Positions 27,898 through 36,045 of a DNA stretch of 58,488 nucleotides are shown here, one piece after another. Below the pieces are notes generated by a model. That model ran no database searches, had not been told where the DNA came from, and saw only the letters and a list, made by a program, of their open reading frames with translations. The stretch's first letter is position 1. Every line of letters starts with the position of its first letter. Source of the stretch: Deltaproteobacteria bacterium (GTDB taxonomy: Bacteria > Myxococcota_A > Polyangia > JAAYKL01); assembly GCA_016935665.1 (NCBI GenBank), contig JAFGQN010000049.1, forward strand, positions 1-58,488. The letters are read 5' to 3'. A program made the position numbers and the translations under genes.

Positions 27898-28557
27898 ATG
27901 TGTTGTCTAACTCGTGCGATGCAAAACAAAATGAAAAAAAATATCTCATTTATTCCTTGGTTTGCTGTAATTTTCACATTGTTGTTATCGGGCTATGCGA
28001 GCGCGATTGATTTTACTGCCGCAGAAAAAATAAAACTAAAACAGGGGCGTACGGTGGTGAAAATGTTGCCAACCTCTGGGCAAAAAGGGTTTTATGGCGG
28101 CTCGGGATATGCACTGATAAACGCAACGGTTGATGAAGTATGGAAAGTGCTTACCGACTGGCCGGCATATACCGAAATTCTCCCGAATACTGAAGTGTGC
28201 GCGCCAGTTTCCAAAAAGGGAAACAAGACACTGATTAAAATGAAAATTGGTCATCCCGTTGCAAATGTCAGATACCACGTTGAGGCAACCGAAAATGAGC
28301 TTGAAAAGTCGCTTCATTTTCAACTGATTTCGAAATACCCTCATGATATCGACTCCCTCACTGGCTATTGGCGACTCTTCCCTCAATCAGGCGGGCGAAC
28401 CCTGGCCGCGTATGTGGTTTCCGTAAAAGCCCCCCCCGGAATAATTACCATAGCCGGTGATGATCTCGCGAATAGAGCCGTCGGAAACATGCTGAAATTC
28501 CCTGGCTACATAAAAAGATGGATAGAAGGGCCGAACGGCAAAAAATACAGAAAATAG
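27898..28557 (+). CDS. Exported SRPBCC (START-like) protein
   Basis: The product is up to 219 residues. A signal peptide (FIPWFAVIFTLLLSGYASA) is followed by a SRPBCC/polyketide-cyclase type lipid-binding fold with ATVDEVWKVLTDWPAYTEIL and a long C-terminal helix. The fold usually binds a hydrophobic ligand. The start is uncertain: ATG 27898 has a weak GGG close by, while ATG 27919 or 27931 would give a more classical signal peptide. It follows hisD but has no evident link to histidine synthesis. Confidence 0.75.
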   Translation: MCCLTRAMQNKMKKNISFIPWFAVIFTLLLSGYASAIDFTAAEKIKLKQGRTVVKMLPTSGQKGFYGGSGYALINATVDEVWKVLTDWPAYTEILPNTEVCAPVSKKGNKTLIKMKIGHPVANVRYHVEATENELEKSLHFQLISKYPHDIDSLTGYWRLFPQSGGRTLAAYVVSVKAPPGIITIAGDDLANRAVGNMLKFPGYIKRWIEGPNGKKYRK

Positions 28558-28830
28558 GTTCCTTTTTCCGAAGCAAGTCCGTTGTAACTCCCGTATTCAC
28601 CTCATTATTTGGTTCCGTTTTTTTAATCAAATTGATACAGTATTTTAGAAATGTTGGTCTTTAAATAGTCTGTTCTGAAAGTGTGATAGATTTTTCTGTT
28701 GAGCGTCGCATTCTGTCCCATCTGAGGACGAAGAGGCAATAAGAAAAATAAATCAAATGAGAGAATCAACAACACAGCGCCCCGTTATTGGCAAAAACAT
28801 GATGGGGCTGATGCTTCAAGGGAGTCTTTG

Positions 28831-30042
28831 ATGCACGCAGCGCGAATATTATTGCTAAGTCTAATGGCTATTTTTTCAGGCTGTCGGGTCGACACAGATG
28901 GATACACATTTGTGTCGGGGGATACACAAACAGAAGTGGGGACGACTTCTGACAATGCAGATGTTAAAGGCGCTGATACCGATACCAACTCGGATTCAAT
29001 CGCGAATATTTTCGATACTGAAACGTTGGTGGAACCGAATGACAGTGGGAATACCAATACCGAATCTTCGGACAACGGTTCTTCAGACGTCGATACCAGC
29101 TTTGATTCTGATGAACTATTAATTCAGGACACCAGTTCTGTTTCTGCTACTGGAACGAGTGATACCGAGGATATCACATCGGCTCTGGATACCGGCACAA
29201 ATGCAGAAGTGACCTTGGATTCGGATTCAGATACCGTGAACCTGCGATGTGACCCATCAAAGCCATTTCGTACGCCAATTCGTCTACCGGCAGTGAGTTC
29301 TGATAACCTATACGATTTTCCTGTACTGACTTGGGACGGCTTGACAATGTATATTTTTCATAACGAAGTGGAGCCAATTCGTAGTTCTACAAGGGATAGC
29401 ATAAATGGCACTTTTGGCGCACCGGGAGACACTCCCGAATTGGACGCAATAAATATTTGGTTGACTGGTGCACAAAGCTCAACTATTGGCAACGTCTCCG
29501 CAGATGGTCTGAAGATGTATTTCGGTTGGGGGGGACAGGGGATTACGCTACTTTTTGAGACAACTCGATTTGACACAGAGTCAGTGTTTTCCACCCCCGA
29601 AAAAGTAATGAATACCTCGACGTTGGACGCCATAACGGTTACCCGGCCAGTACTCTCATATAATGGCGAGCGCCTGTACCATGGTGTGAGCGACCTCGTT
29701 GTCTTAACTAAAACGGCTGGTGGATTTTCAAATCAAAAATATCTTTCAACAATCAATTCAGAAAGCAAAGACGGCTTTCCGGTTGTAAGCTTTGACGAAT
29801 TGACTATTTTTTGGAGCACAGATAGAACCGATGGAGATGTTCAGGGCAAAACAGATATCTGGTGTGCTACACGCGGTAGTGTGGCTGATGACTTTAGCAA
29901 CCCTTATCCTCTCAAGGAGTTGAATAGTTCCGAGTGGGAAAGCCCCGCCTGGATTTCCATGGATGGATGCGAAATGTATTTGAACCGCTATAATCCATTA
30001 AATGATACCTATGATATTTTTATGGCAAAACGGCCGTTGTAG
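28831..30042 (+). CDS. PD40/TolB-like repeat lipoprotein with Ser/Asp/Thr linker
   Basis: The product has 403 residues. A lipobox (IFSGC) lies near residue 19. Residues about 25-130 are a low-complexity linker of Asp, Ser, Thr, Asn and Gly. Residues about 135-400 hold beta-propeller-like repeats of the PD40 kind, for example LTWDGLTMYIFHNE, VSADGLKMYFGWGG, LSYNGERLYHGVS, VSFDELTIFWSTDR and ISMDGCEMYLNRYN. These repeats are typical of surface proteins in delta-like bacteria. ATG 28831 has AAGGGAG upstream; a TTG one codon earlier is unlikely. It begins the group of linker-bearing lipoproteins reaching to 40017. Confidence 0.78.
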   Translation: MHAARILLLSLMAIFSGCRVDTDGYTFVSGDTQTEVGTTSDNADVKGADTDTNSDSIANIFDTETLVEPNDSGNTNTESSDNGSSDVDTSFDSDELLIQDTSSVSATGTSDTEDITSALDTGTNAEVTLDSDSDTVNLRCDPSKPFRTPIRLPAVSSDNLYDFPVLTWDGLTMYIFHNEVEPIRSSTRDSINGTFGAPGDTPELDAINIWLTGAQSSTIGNVSADGLKMYFGWGGQGITLLFETTRFDTESVFSTPEKVMNTSTLDAITVTRPVLSYNGERLYHGVSDLVVLTKTAGGFSNQKYLSTINSESKDGFPVVSFDELTIFWSTDRTDGDVQGKTDIWCATRGSVADDFSNPYPLKELNSSEWESPAWISMDGCEMYLNRYNPLNDTYDIFMAKRPL

Positions 30043-30065
30043 AAAAAATGAGAATTCGATTGTGT

Positions 30066-31310
30066 TTATTGAACCCGGGCATCCACGTAATCAACGAGCG
30101 ACTGGTCGCCCACTTCAAATGTGGCCTCTTCAGGGAAGACGTCAAGATACCATTTGACCTGCCATGCGCTTTCGCCGCCAGAGGGGATTGATTCCTGGGC
30201 ACCCATCATCTCCACTTCTTCATATATGCCACCGTTCACAAACAGTTGAATTTCAGCCTGATCATCAGGTCTGGCCGAGAATGGTTCATCCTTGAACGAC
30301 TTGATGAAAACAACATCCCCATTTGTATGCGCCAGCCAACCATCTGAACCATCGGCTTTGTATCGATAATTGCCTTCGTCATACTCCTCAGTATGATCCA
30401 TCCAGGTGACATTGTTCTCATCAGTAGTTGGAAGTGTTTTCATGTTTGAATCAGTTTCCTTAACAACGCCTGAACCGGTTGGGAAGAAAGTAATACCACC
30501 AGGAACAACACGAGAAATTTCCCAAGGGGCGAGTTCCTTGCTGCTACCATCGTCCACAATGACGTACTCCAGATTAATGGCAAAGTTCTCCATATCCGGG
30601 GAAAACCGTTTAACTACCTTGACTCCGAGTGACGAAATCGTCGTACTGGTCATTTCAATTGTGTTGGTGTCCTCATCAACCACAACTGAAATATCGGTTT
30701 TGTCAGAACCGTGTGAATCGGGCTCATAGTAGATTTCCTCTGGTGGCGGCCAGTTACCCCAGGACGTTTGTGGCGCAATCCAGAAGGTTGACCCATATCC
30801 ATTGGGGGCTTTTTTTTCGGATAGTATATTTTCGTTATTTAATGCAAATGTTGTTATCAAGCCGCCCTCATCGCCTGTACATTCAAACAAGAGCGTATCA
30901 GCTCCTTTGGTCATCTCCAGTGCAAATATCCCCCCTGACCGTTTAATCGGCAAAATCAGCTCAGTTTCTTCGCTGGCAGATTCTGTATCAGTACTGCCTT
31001 CAGAATCGGTATCAGTGCCGGTGTCGGATTCATCTTCAGAATTGCTGTCGGTATCTTTTTCTGAATCTTCGTCAGCATCACTGTCGGAATCAGAGTCTCC
31101 ATCCGAATCGCTGTCCGAGTCACTGTCTGAATCCCCGTCGGTGTCGCCATCTGAGTCACTGTCAGTGTCGCTGTCCGAATCTCCGTCAGAGGAAAGGTCA
31201 GAGACAGGCCTGTTTTGACTGCCGTCCCCCCCGCTACACCCTGCAACTTGCAGGAATGTAAACAAAGTGAAAAACAATGCCATAGCTACAATAATTGCTT
31301 TGATTGCCAT
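30066..31310 (-). CDS. Asp/Ser-linker lipoprotein with mutarotase-like (DUF4380-like) domain
   Basis: The product has 414 residues. A lipobox (LQVAGC) lies at about residue 25. Residues about 38-115 form a nearly pure Asp/Ser/Gly/Thr linker made of 6-base DNA units. The rest is a beta-sandwich-like domain with phrases such as YGSTFWIAPQTSWGNWPPPE, LEYVIVDDGSSKELAPWEIS and EVEMMGAQESIPSGGESAWQ. These recall DUF4380 and galactose-mutarotase-like domains that bind or act on sugars. This assignment is moderate. It converges with the PD40 lipoprotein gene. It is probably exposed at the cell surface. Confidence 0.68.
   Translation of the reverse strand: MAIKAIIVAMALFFTLFTFLQVAGCSGGDGSQNRPVSDLSSDGDSDSDTDSDSDGDTDGDSDSDSDSDSDGDSDSDSDADEDSEKDTDSNSEDESDTGTDTDSEGSTDTESASEETELILPIKRSGGIFALEMTKGADTLLFECTGDEGGLITTFALNNENILSEKKAPNGYGSTFWIAPQTSWGNWPPPEEIYYEPDSHGSDKTDISVVVDEDTNTIEMTSTTISSLGVKVVKRFSPDMENFAINLEYVIVDDGSSKELAPWEISRVVPGGITFFPTGSGVVKETDSNMKTLPTTDENNVTWMDHTEEYDEGNYRYKADGSDGWLAHTNGDVVFIKSFKDEPFSARPDDQAEIQLFVNGGIYEEVEMMGAQESIPSGGESAWQVKWYLDVFPEEATFEVGDQSLVDYVDARVQ
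30990..31200. repeat. Hexanucleotide-type repeats coding for an Asp/Ser linker
   Basis: The minus-strand gene here reads GAT/GAC followed by TCx or GGx again and again, giving DSDSDGD-type protein. The DNA repeats are imperfect, which suggests growth by slippage and later drift. They are coding, not an array of spacers. Confidence 0.7.
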
Positions 31311-31653
31311 GTGAACTCCTTAGTGCCAGTGTTGCTATTCCTGAAATCTCAGGAAGCGGAAACCTGTTAGCTTTCCAGCTTTTATATCTTGTATATAGCT
31401 CAGACTGCAACGTGTTTCTTTCGCTCGTCCGGCAAAGACTTCCCCCTTCTCCTGCAATCTTCTTGTATATTTCGCACCTGTTCTGGTTCCCTTGCTCCCT
31501 TCATGCTCACTCAACTCCAACACAAATCGGTCTATGCGGTTCTTTTAGCGAGGGAGCTGAAAAGGCGATGGTTGTTCTCAGGAGAAGTAGGGAGGACAAA
31601 GATACGGGAACAGAAAATGACGTTTTTATGCGAGAAGAGGAACGGCGTAATCG
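31311..31653. other. Intergenic region between two lipoprotein genes
   Basis: This 343-bp gap separates two minus-strand lipoprotein genes. It should hold the promoter for the mutarotase-like gene only if that gene is not cotranscribed with the CBM gene upstream. No hairpin with T-run, RNA gene or convincing ORF was seen; short open frames on both strands lack ribosome sites. Confidence 0.35.
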
Positions 31654-32505
31654 TCAGTTATGCAGTTTGATCCAGTCAATGTTGCCGTTATTGATGCCTT
31701 CTTTTTGAGCAACGAGGTAAATCGTGTGAGTCCCGGTGGCTGCCGCTGTAAGGTCGGTGGTCTCATCCTGATAAGTCGTCCAGTCTCCGCTGTAATTTGT
31801 GATAATCACAGCACCCAGTTCACCATCCACAGCATCAAGGTTGAGAGTGAAGCCGGTCTGTATTTCACCCGCAGCATCTTCGGCTGAGGAGTAGTGAACG
31901 GTAATTTTTGAGTAGGGTGTTAAATTGATATCAGCGAAAGCAATCCATGCATCTTTGTCGGTGTAACCTACCTGACAATCGGAAGAAAGCGCTGGGCAGG
32001 TGTTTCCCCAGCAATCGCGCTGTTCAACGGAAGACGAACTGGTTTTGCCTTCAACGTTTGAGCAGTCCACTGTGTAATTTTCAATTCCGCAAGTTGAAAG
32101 ATCGAATGCACATTCAGCATGAATCAACAACTCTTCCGGGGCGATCCCTGTATCGCTGTCAGAAGCTGAACCTGTTTCGGAATCCGAAGTCGAATCGGAG
32201 CTGGAATCTGTACCCATGTCAGTTGCTGAGTCCTGAGCGCTGTCGGCTCCTGTATCGGAGGAAGTGTCTGTGGAGTCCGTCGTCGCAGAATCCGGAAAAG
32301 TACCCGAATCGCTATTTTGCGGTTCGCCTGTATTCGTATCGATACCTGTATCCGAACTGGAATCTGATGGTTTAATCGTATCTGACTCGGAGGCGGTATC
32401 CACATTGAATGGATATAAATTGGATACATCGTCTTTGCAGGAGATGATCGACACAATCAGTAGAGGCCACAATAAGGAGGCGATAGCGGATAATCCTGTT
32501 TTCAT
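31654..32505 (-). CDS. Lipoprotein with Ser/Asp/Thr linker and CBM6-like carbohydrate-binding domain
   Basis: The product has 283 residues. A lipobox (IISC) is near residue 23, then a linker of Ser, Asp, Thr and Gly to about residue 130. The C-terminal 150 residues resemble a family 6/35-type carbohydrate-binding module. They start with LLIHAECAFDLSTCGIENYT, have AWIAFADINLTPYSKITVHY in the middle, and end with the characteristic GNIDWIKLHN. Three or four Cys pairs may form disulphides. No catalytic domain is attached, so it may tether the cell to a polysaccharide. It lies near the GH9 cellulase gene. Confidence 0.75.
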   Translation of the reverse strand: MKTGLSAIASLLWPLLIVSIISCKDDVSNLYPFNVDTASESDTIKPSDSSSDTGIDTNTGEPQNSDSGTFPDSATTDSTDTSSDTGADSAQDSATDMGTDSSSDSTSDSETGSASDSDTGIAPEELLIHAECAFDLSTCGIENYTVDCSNVEGKTSSSSVEQRDCWGNTCPALSSDCQVGYTDKDAWIAFADINLTPYSKITVHYSSAEDAAGEIQTGFTLNLDAVDGELGAVIITNYSGDWTTYQDETTDLTAAATGTHTIYLVAQKEGINNGNIDWIKLHN

Positions 32506-32741
32506 TTGCAGTTCCTTTCACTTTTCGGTTTTGGATTCCCATTAACCAGAGATTGCAGCATATGTGTAAATTGTTTGGTTTGCAAGGGAATTAAACCTGT
32601 AATAACGCACGCTATTTTTGAAGTTGTACAACCAATTCATAACCAAATCGTTTCAATAAATTCGGGTGTGAAAAGGGGTAAAAGAAAATGCTTTCGGTCG
32701 TCAAGCGAAAGTTGCAGTCTTTCCCGGGAAACCCTGTCCTG

Positions 32742-33383
32742 TTAATTGAACTGTGAGATGGCAGTCAGAACTGCCAGCAATTCCGATTGTGAGTCTACGA
32801 TATAATCCGGGTTTGTCTGTTGCAACTCGTCCAATGTGCCAAAACCGTAGGTAACAGCCACGGTGACGCAACCGCAGGCTTTGCCCGCTTCTACATCATA
32901 TTTCCGATCTCCCACCATGACAGCGGGGCGTTGATCGGATGATGCCATCGCCAGTGAAAGTGAATCTGTTTTGTCACGGTCATTCACGCGTCCGTAAACC
33001 CCTCTGAAATATTTCTGTAAGTCGAAATATCCGGCCACGGCTTTGGCGCCACTGTCTGATTTGGATGTGACGACTGTAAGGTGATGCCCACTCTGATTCA
33101 GAGCCGCGATAATTTTAAGAGATTCGGGATACAAATTGTTTTGCCGAAATCCCTCGGTTCGATAAAACTCAGTGAAAATTTCCCTTGCCTGCATAACGCG
33201 AGCGGCGTCTCTGGTTTGGAGGACATCGCTGAAAATCCATTCCGTTGGTGGGCCAATATATTTCAGCAGTTCAGAAGTGGGACGCTGCGGTTTATCCAAA
33301 GTCTTCAGGGTGTGATTGATGCCATTGGTGATGCCTTCACTGGGGTCTGCAAGGGTTCCGTCGAGATCAAATGCAATAAACAT
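32742..33383 (-). CDS. HAD-superfamily phosphatase, phosphoglycolate phosphatase-like
   Basis: The product has 213 residues. Motif I is FDLDGTLADPS at residue 4, motif II is VVTSKSD, and motif III/IV includes MVGDRKYDVEAGKACGC. A helical cap domain lies between motifs I and II, as in Gph/PGP-type enzymes that remove phosphate from small molecules. The substrate cannot be told. It is divergent from lysC. The start at 33383 gives the usual MFIAFDLDGT beginning. Confidence 0.88.
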   Translation of the reverse strand: MFIAFDLDGTLADPSEGITNGINHTLKTLDKPQRPTSELLKYIGPPTEWIFSDVLQTRDAARVMQAREIFTEFYRTEGFRQNNLYPESLKIIAALNQSGHHLTVVTSKSDSGAKAVAGYFDLQKYFRGVYGRVNDRDKTDSLSLAMASSDQRPAVMVGDRKYDVEAGKACGCVTVAVTYGFGTLDELQQTNPDYIVDSQSELLAVLTAISQFN

Positions 33384-33619
33384 TGCGTGCTCATAACAAT
33401 CAAATTCGCTCCGAACAAGATTATTACGGGAAAATCGTACAAATTTGCGTCAAAGAGCGCATATTTCACTTGAAATGAAAAGCATGGCTATGTTTTAAAG
33501 CGTTTCTGTTGTATCTCTACTGGGTACAATAGTGCTCATATCACGAACAGGTCGTTCACTCGACCATGAAATCGTCTGTCTTATCGCAGAACAGGCGACA
33601 TATAAAAAAGGTACTCGAC

Positions 33620-34975
33620 ATGCTAGTTATGAAATTTGGTGGAACATCAGTAAAAAATGCGGAAGCGGTTGACCGGGTATCGGGAATTATCTCGGCGCGT
33701 GTGTCTGAACAACCCATTGTTGTCGTATCTGCGACCGGCGATACGACAGATCGTCTGGTGGAGATTCTGGATTTGATTGATGACAACAAACCTGGTGCAA
33801 TGGCCATCGCAGAGGAGATTGAGCGAAAACACATTGAACTTATCAAGGAAGTTGTTACCGATCCCGCGCAACAGAAGATTACGTTTGGAAAAGTGGAGCC
33901 GGAAATTGACCGTCTGAAAGATATGATTTCCGCGATGGAGCGTCTGGGGGATGTTTCCATGAGGAGTAGAGACGCTGTCCAGGCACTTGGAGAAAGAATG
34001 AGCGCACCTATCCTTGCGGGAAGTCTGGCTTCGAGAGGAATCGATGCCGAAAGCGTGGATCCGGGAAAAGTTATCGCAACCGATAGCAATTTTGGTGCGG
34101 CCAGACCCGATTTTGCCTCGACTAAGGTGCAGTGCGAACGGGAATTGGCGCCCCTGTGCGCGAAGGGCAAAGTGCCTGTGGTGGGTGGATTTGTTGGGAG
34201 CACCAGCAAAGGCATTATCACAACGCTTGGAAGGGGCGGATCCGATTTGACTGCTTCTGTTATTGCCAAGAGTGTTGGCGCATCAGGTTTGGAATTCTGG
34301 AAAGATGTAGACGGCATTCTGACCGCAGATCCACGGATTGTACCAGATGCGAAACCGCTTCAGGAAATTACGTTTGAGGAAGCAGCCGAGTTGACCTTTC
34401 TCGGTTCCGGTGTGTTGCATCCCGCATCGATTCAGCCCGCAGTAGAGGCGGGCGTTCCTGTAACTGTCCGAAATTCTTATAAGAAAGATAGTCCGGGAAC
34501 AAAGATTTTGAAAACGCGGCCATCGATGTCCGTCTCTGAAACAGCAGCCTCAATCGCCTACAAAAAGAATCAGGCTCTGATAAATGTGTACTCCACGCGA
34601 ATGATAGGCGCCAGCGGATTTTTGCGCAAAGTGTTTGAGGTGTTCGATCGCCTCAATATCTCTGTTGATCATATCGCCACCTCCGAGGTAAATGTTACGG
34701 TAACGGTGGACGATGGGGATGTTGTAGCGGTTTTGGCCAAAGAACTTGAGGAAGTCGCAACCGTAACCGTAACGCACAACGTGTGTATTGTAAGCGTGGT
34801 GGGAGATGCACTTCGTCAGACCGCTGGTATTGGTGCCAAGATTTTCACCGCGCTGAAAGATATTAACATCCTTTTCAGCACCCACAGTGGCGCAACAACG
34901 AATTTGAGTGTGGGTCTGGAAAATGACCGTCTGAATGACGCAATTCTGTCTTTGCATCGACACCTTTTTGGCTGA
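33620..34975 (+). CDS. lysC: Aspartate kinase
   Basis: The protein has 451 residues and is a single-function aspartokinase, the first step toward lysine, threonine, methionine and diaminopimelate. The kinase domain opens with MLVMKFGGTSVKNAEAV and includes GRGGSDLTASVIAKSVGA and WKDVDGILTADPR. Two ACT domains close the protein (ASGFLRKVFEVFDRLNIS and GIGAKIFTALKDINILFS), which usually give feedback inhibition. ATG 33620 has AAGG upstream; an in-frame start at 33566 would add 18 non-family residues. nth follows after 5 bases, so they probably share a transcript. Confidence 0.95.
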   Translation: MLVMKFGGTSVKNAEAVDRVSGIISARVSEQPIVVVSATGDTTDRLVEILDLIDDNKPGAMAIAEEIERKHIELIKEVVTDPAQQKITFGKVEPEIDRLKDMISAMERLGDVSMRSRDAVQALGERMSAPILAGSLASRGIDAESVDPGKVIATDSNFGAARPDFASTKVQCERELAPLCAKGKVPVVGGFVGSTSKGIITTLGRGGSDLTASVIAKSVGASGLEFWKDVDGILTADPRIVPDAKPLQEITFEEAAELTFLGSGVLHPASIQPAVEAGVPVTVRNSYKKDSPGTKILKTRPSMSVSETAASIAYKKNQALINVYSTRMIGASGFLRKVFEVFDRLNISVDHIATSEVNVTVTVDDGDVVAVLAKELEEVATVTVTHNVCIVSVVGDALRQTAGIGAKIFTALKDINILFSTHSGATTNLSVGLENDRLNDAILSLHRHLFG

Positions 34976-34980
34976 ACTGA

Positions 34981-35595
34981 ATGAATCGAAAAGAACGCAT
35001 TCAGAAAATTGAAAAAATTCTGGATGAGCTGTATCCATCCCCGGCAATTCCTCTCGAACACAATGATCCATATACCTTGCTCGTTGCGACTGTGTTGTCG
35101 GCCCAATGTACTGATATTCGAGTGAACCAGGTTACCCCTGCGCTGTTTCATCGTTTTCCTGATGTGCACGCCATGGCCGAGGCGGATGTGGAGGCTGTAC
35201 GGGAGATTATTCGGCCGTGTGGGCTGTCTCCATCAAAGTCAAAGGCTTTGGTTGGATTGTCTCTGAGAATTGTCGACGAACTCAGCGGTCTGGTTCCCAA
35301 CTCGTTTGAGAAACTGGAGTCACTGCCTGGCGTGGGACACAAGACGGCCAGTGTGGTGATGGCACAGGGATTTGGTGTACCGGCGTTTCCTGTTGATACG
35401 CATATCCATCGACTGGCCAGACGCTGGAAGCTAAGCAATGGTAAATCTGTGGAACAGACTGAAAACGATTTGAAACGGCTATTTAAAAAGGACAAATGGA
35501 ACCTGAGGCATCTGCAGATTATCTATTTTGGTCGAGAGTATTGCCCGGCTCGCGGACACCGCGAAGATGAATGTCCTATATGCAGCTGGGTTTGA
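34981..35595 (+). CDS. nth: Endonuclease III
   Basis: The protein has 204 residues. It is a base-excision repair glycosylase/AP lyase. The helix-hairpin-helix LPGVGHKTASVV carries the catalytic Lys, and VDTHIHRLARRW the catalytic Asp. The C-terminal cluster loop is unusual: it reads CPARGHREDECPIC and then stops after three more residues. Only three of the four Cys of the classic C-x6-C-x2-C-x5-C site are visible in this loop. A similar short loop seems to occur in other bacteria (from memory), so it may be a variant with an altered or absent iron-sulfur cluster. It starts 5 bases after lysC. Confidence 0.9.
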   Translation: MNRKERIQKIEKILDELYPSPAIPLEHNDPYTLLVATVLSAQCTDIRVNQVTPALFHRFPDVHAMAEADVEAVREIIRPCGLSPSKSKALVGLSLRIVDELSGLVPNSFEKLESLPGVGHKTASVVMAQGFGVPAFPVDTHIHRLARRWKLSNGKSVEQTENDLKRLFKKDKWNLRHLQIIYFGREYCPARGHREDECPICSWV

Positions 35596-36045
35596 TGCAG
35601 AGTTATTGTTCTCGGATAAGCCCCGTACTCCTTTCTGCTGGTTGCAAGAGACAACGATTGCCAGACAAACCTCAATCTGAACGATGATTTCTTTCATGTT
35701 TGTATTTTTTTTATTTCGCTGTATCTCTGGGGCATGAACACTGCGTCTGAGATGGTTCAGAGCTATGCATGTCTCTTTTCACGTGCTAGTATATTGCACG
35801 CGGTGATCTCTCCAGGAGCCTGTGCAAAATGTAAAGTTGCAGTGGGTTTTTTGAGAGTTTACAGGCAGAATTTGCCTGTCACCTGCATAAATAATTAAAA
35901 AACCTTTTTATCACGGAACGGTTTATTTTTAACAAATTCGCTGAAAACGATCATAAAATGGGTTCAGCGATGGTACTAATAAACAGCCAATTTACCTGAG
36001 CTATCGTCTGTTGGGCGTGCAGAGCCTTACATTCAGGGGTTTATT
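35596..36045. other. Intergenic region upstream of the GH9 cellulase gene
   Basis: This 450-bp AT-rich gap holds the control region of the cellulase gene. It contains a perfect palindrome (35861-35879) and A/T-rich tracts near 35700-35710 and 35895-35940. No convincing gene was seen. AGGGG lies 8 bases before the ATG at 36046. Confidence 0.45.
35861..35879. promoter_or_regulatory. Perfect palindrome upstream of the cellulase gene, possible operator
   Basis: ACAGGCA (35861-35867) and TGCCTGT (35873-35879) are exact inverted repeats around GAATT. It lies 167 bases before the cellulase ATG. The size and symmetry suit a dimeric repressor or activator. No matching regulator gene is adjacent. Confidence 0.4.
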
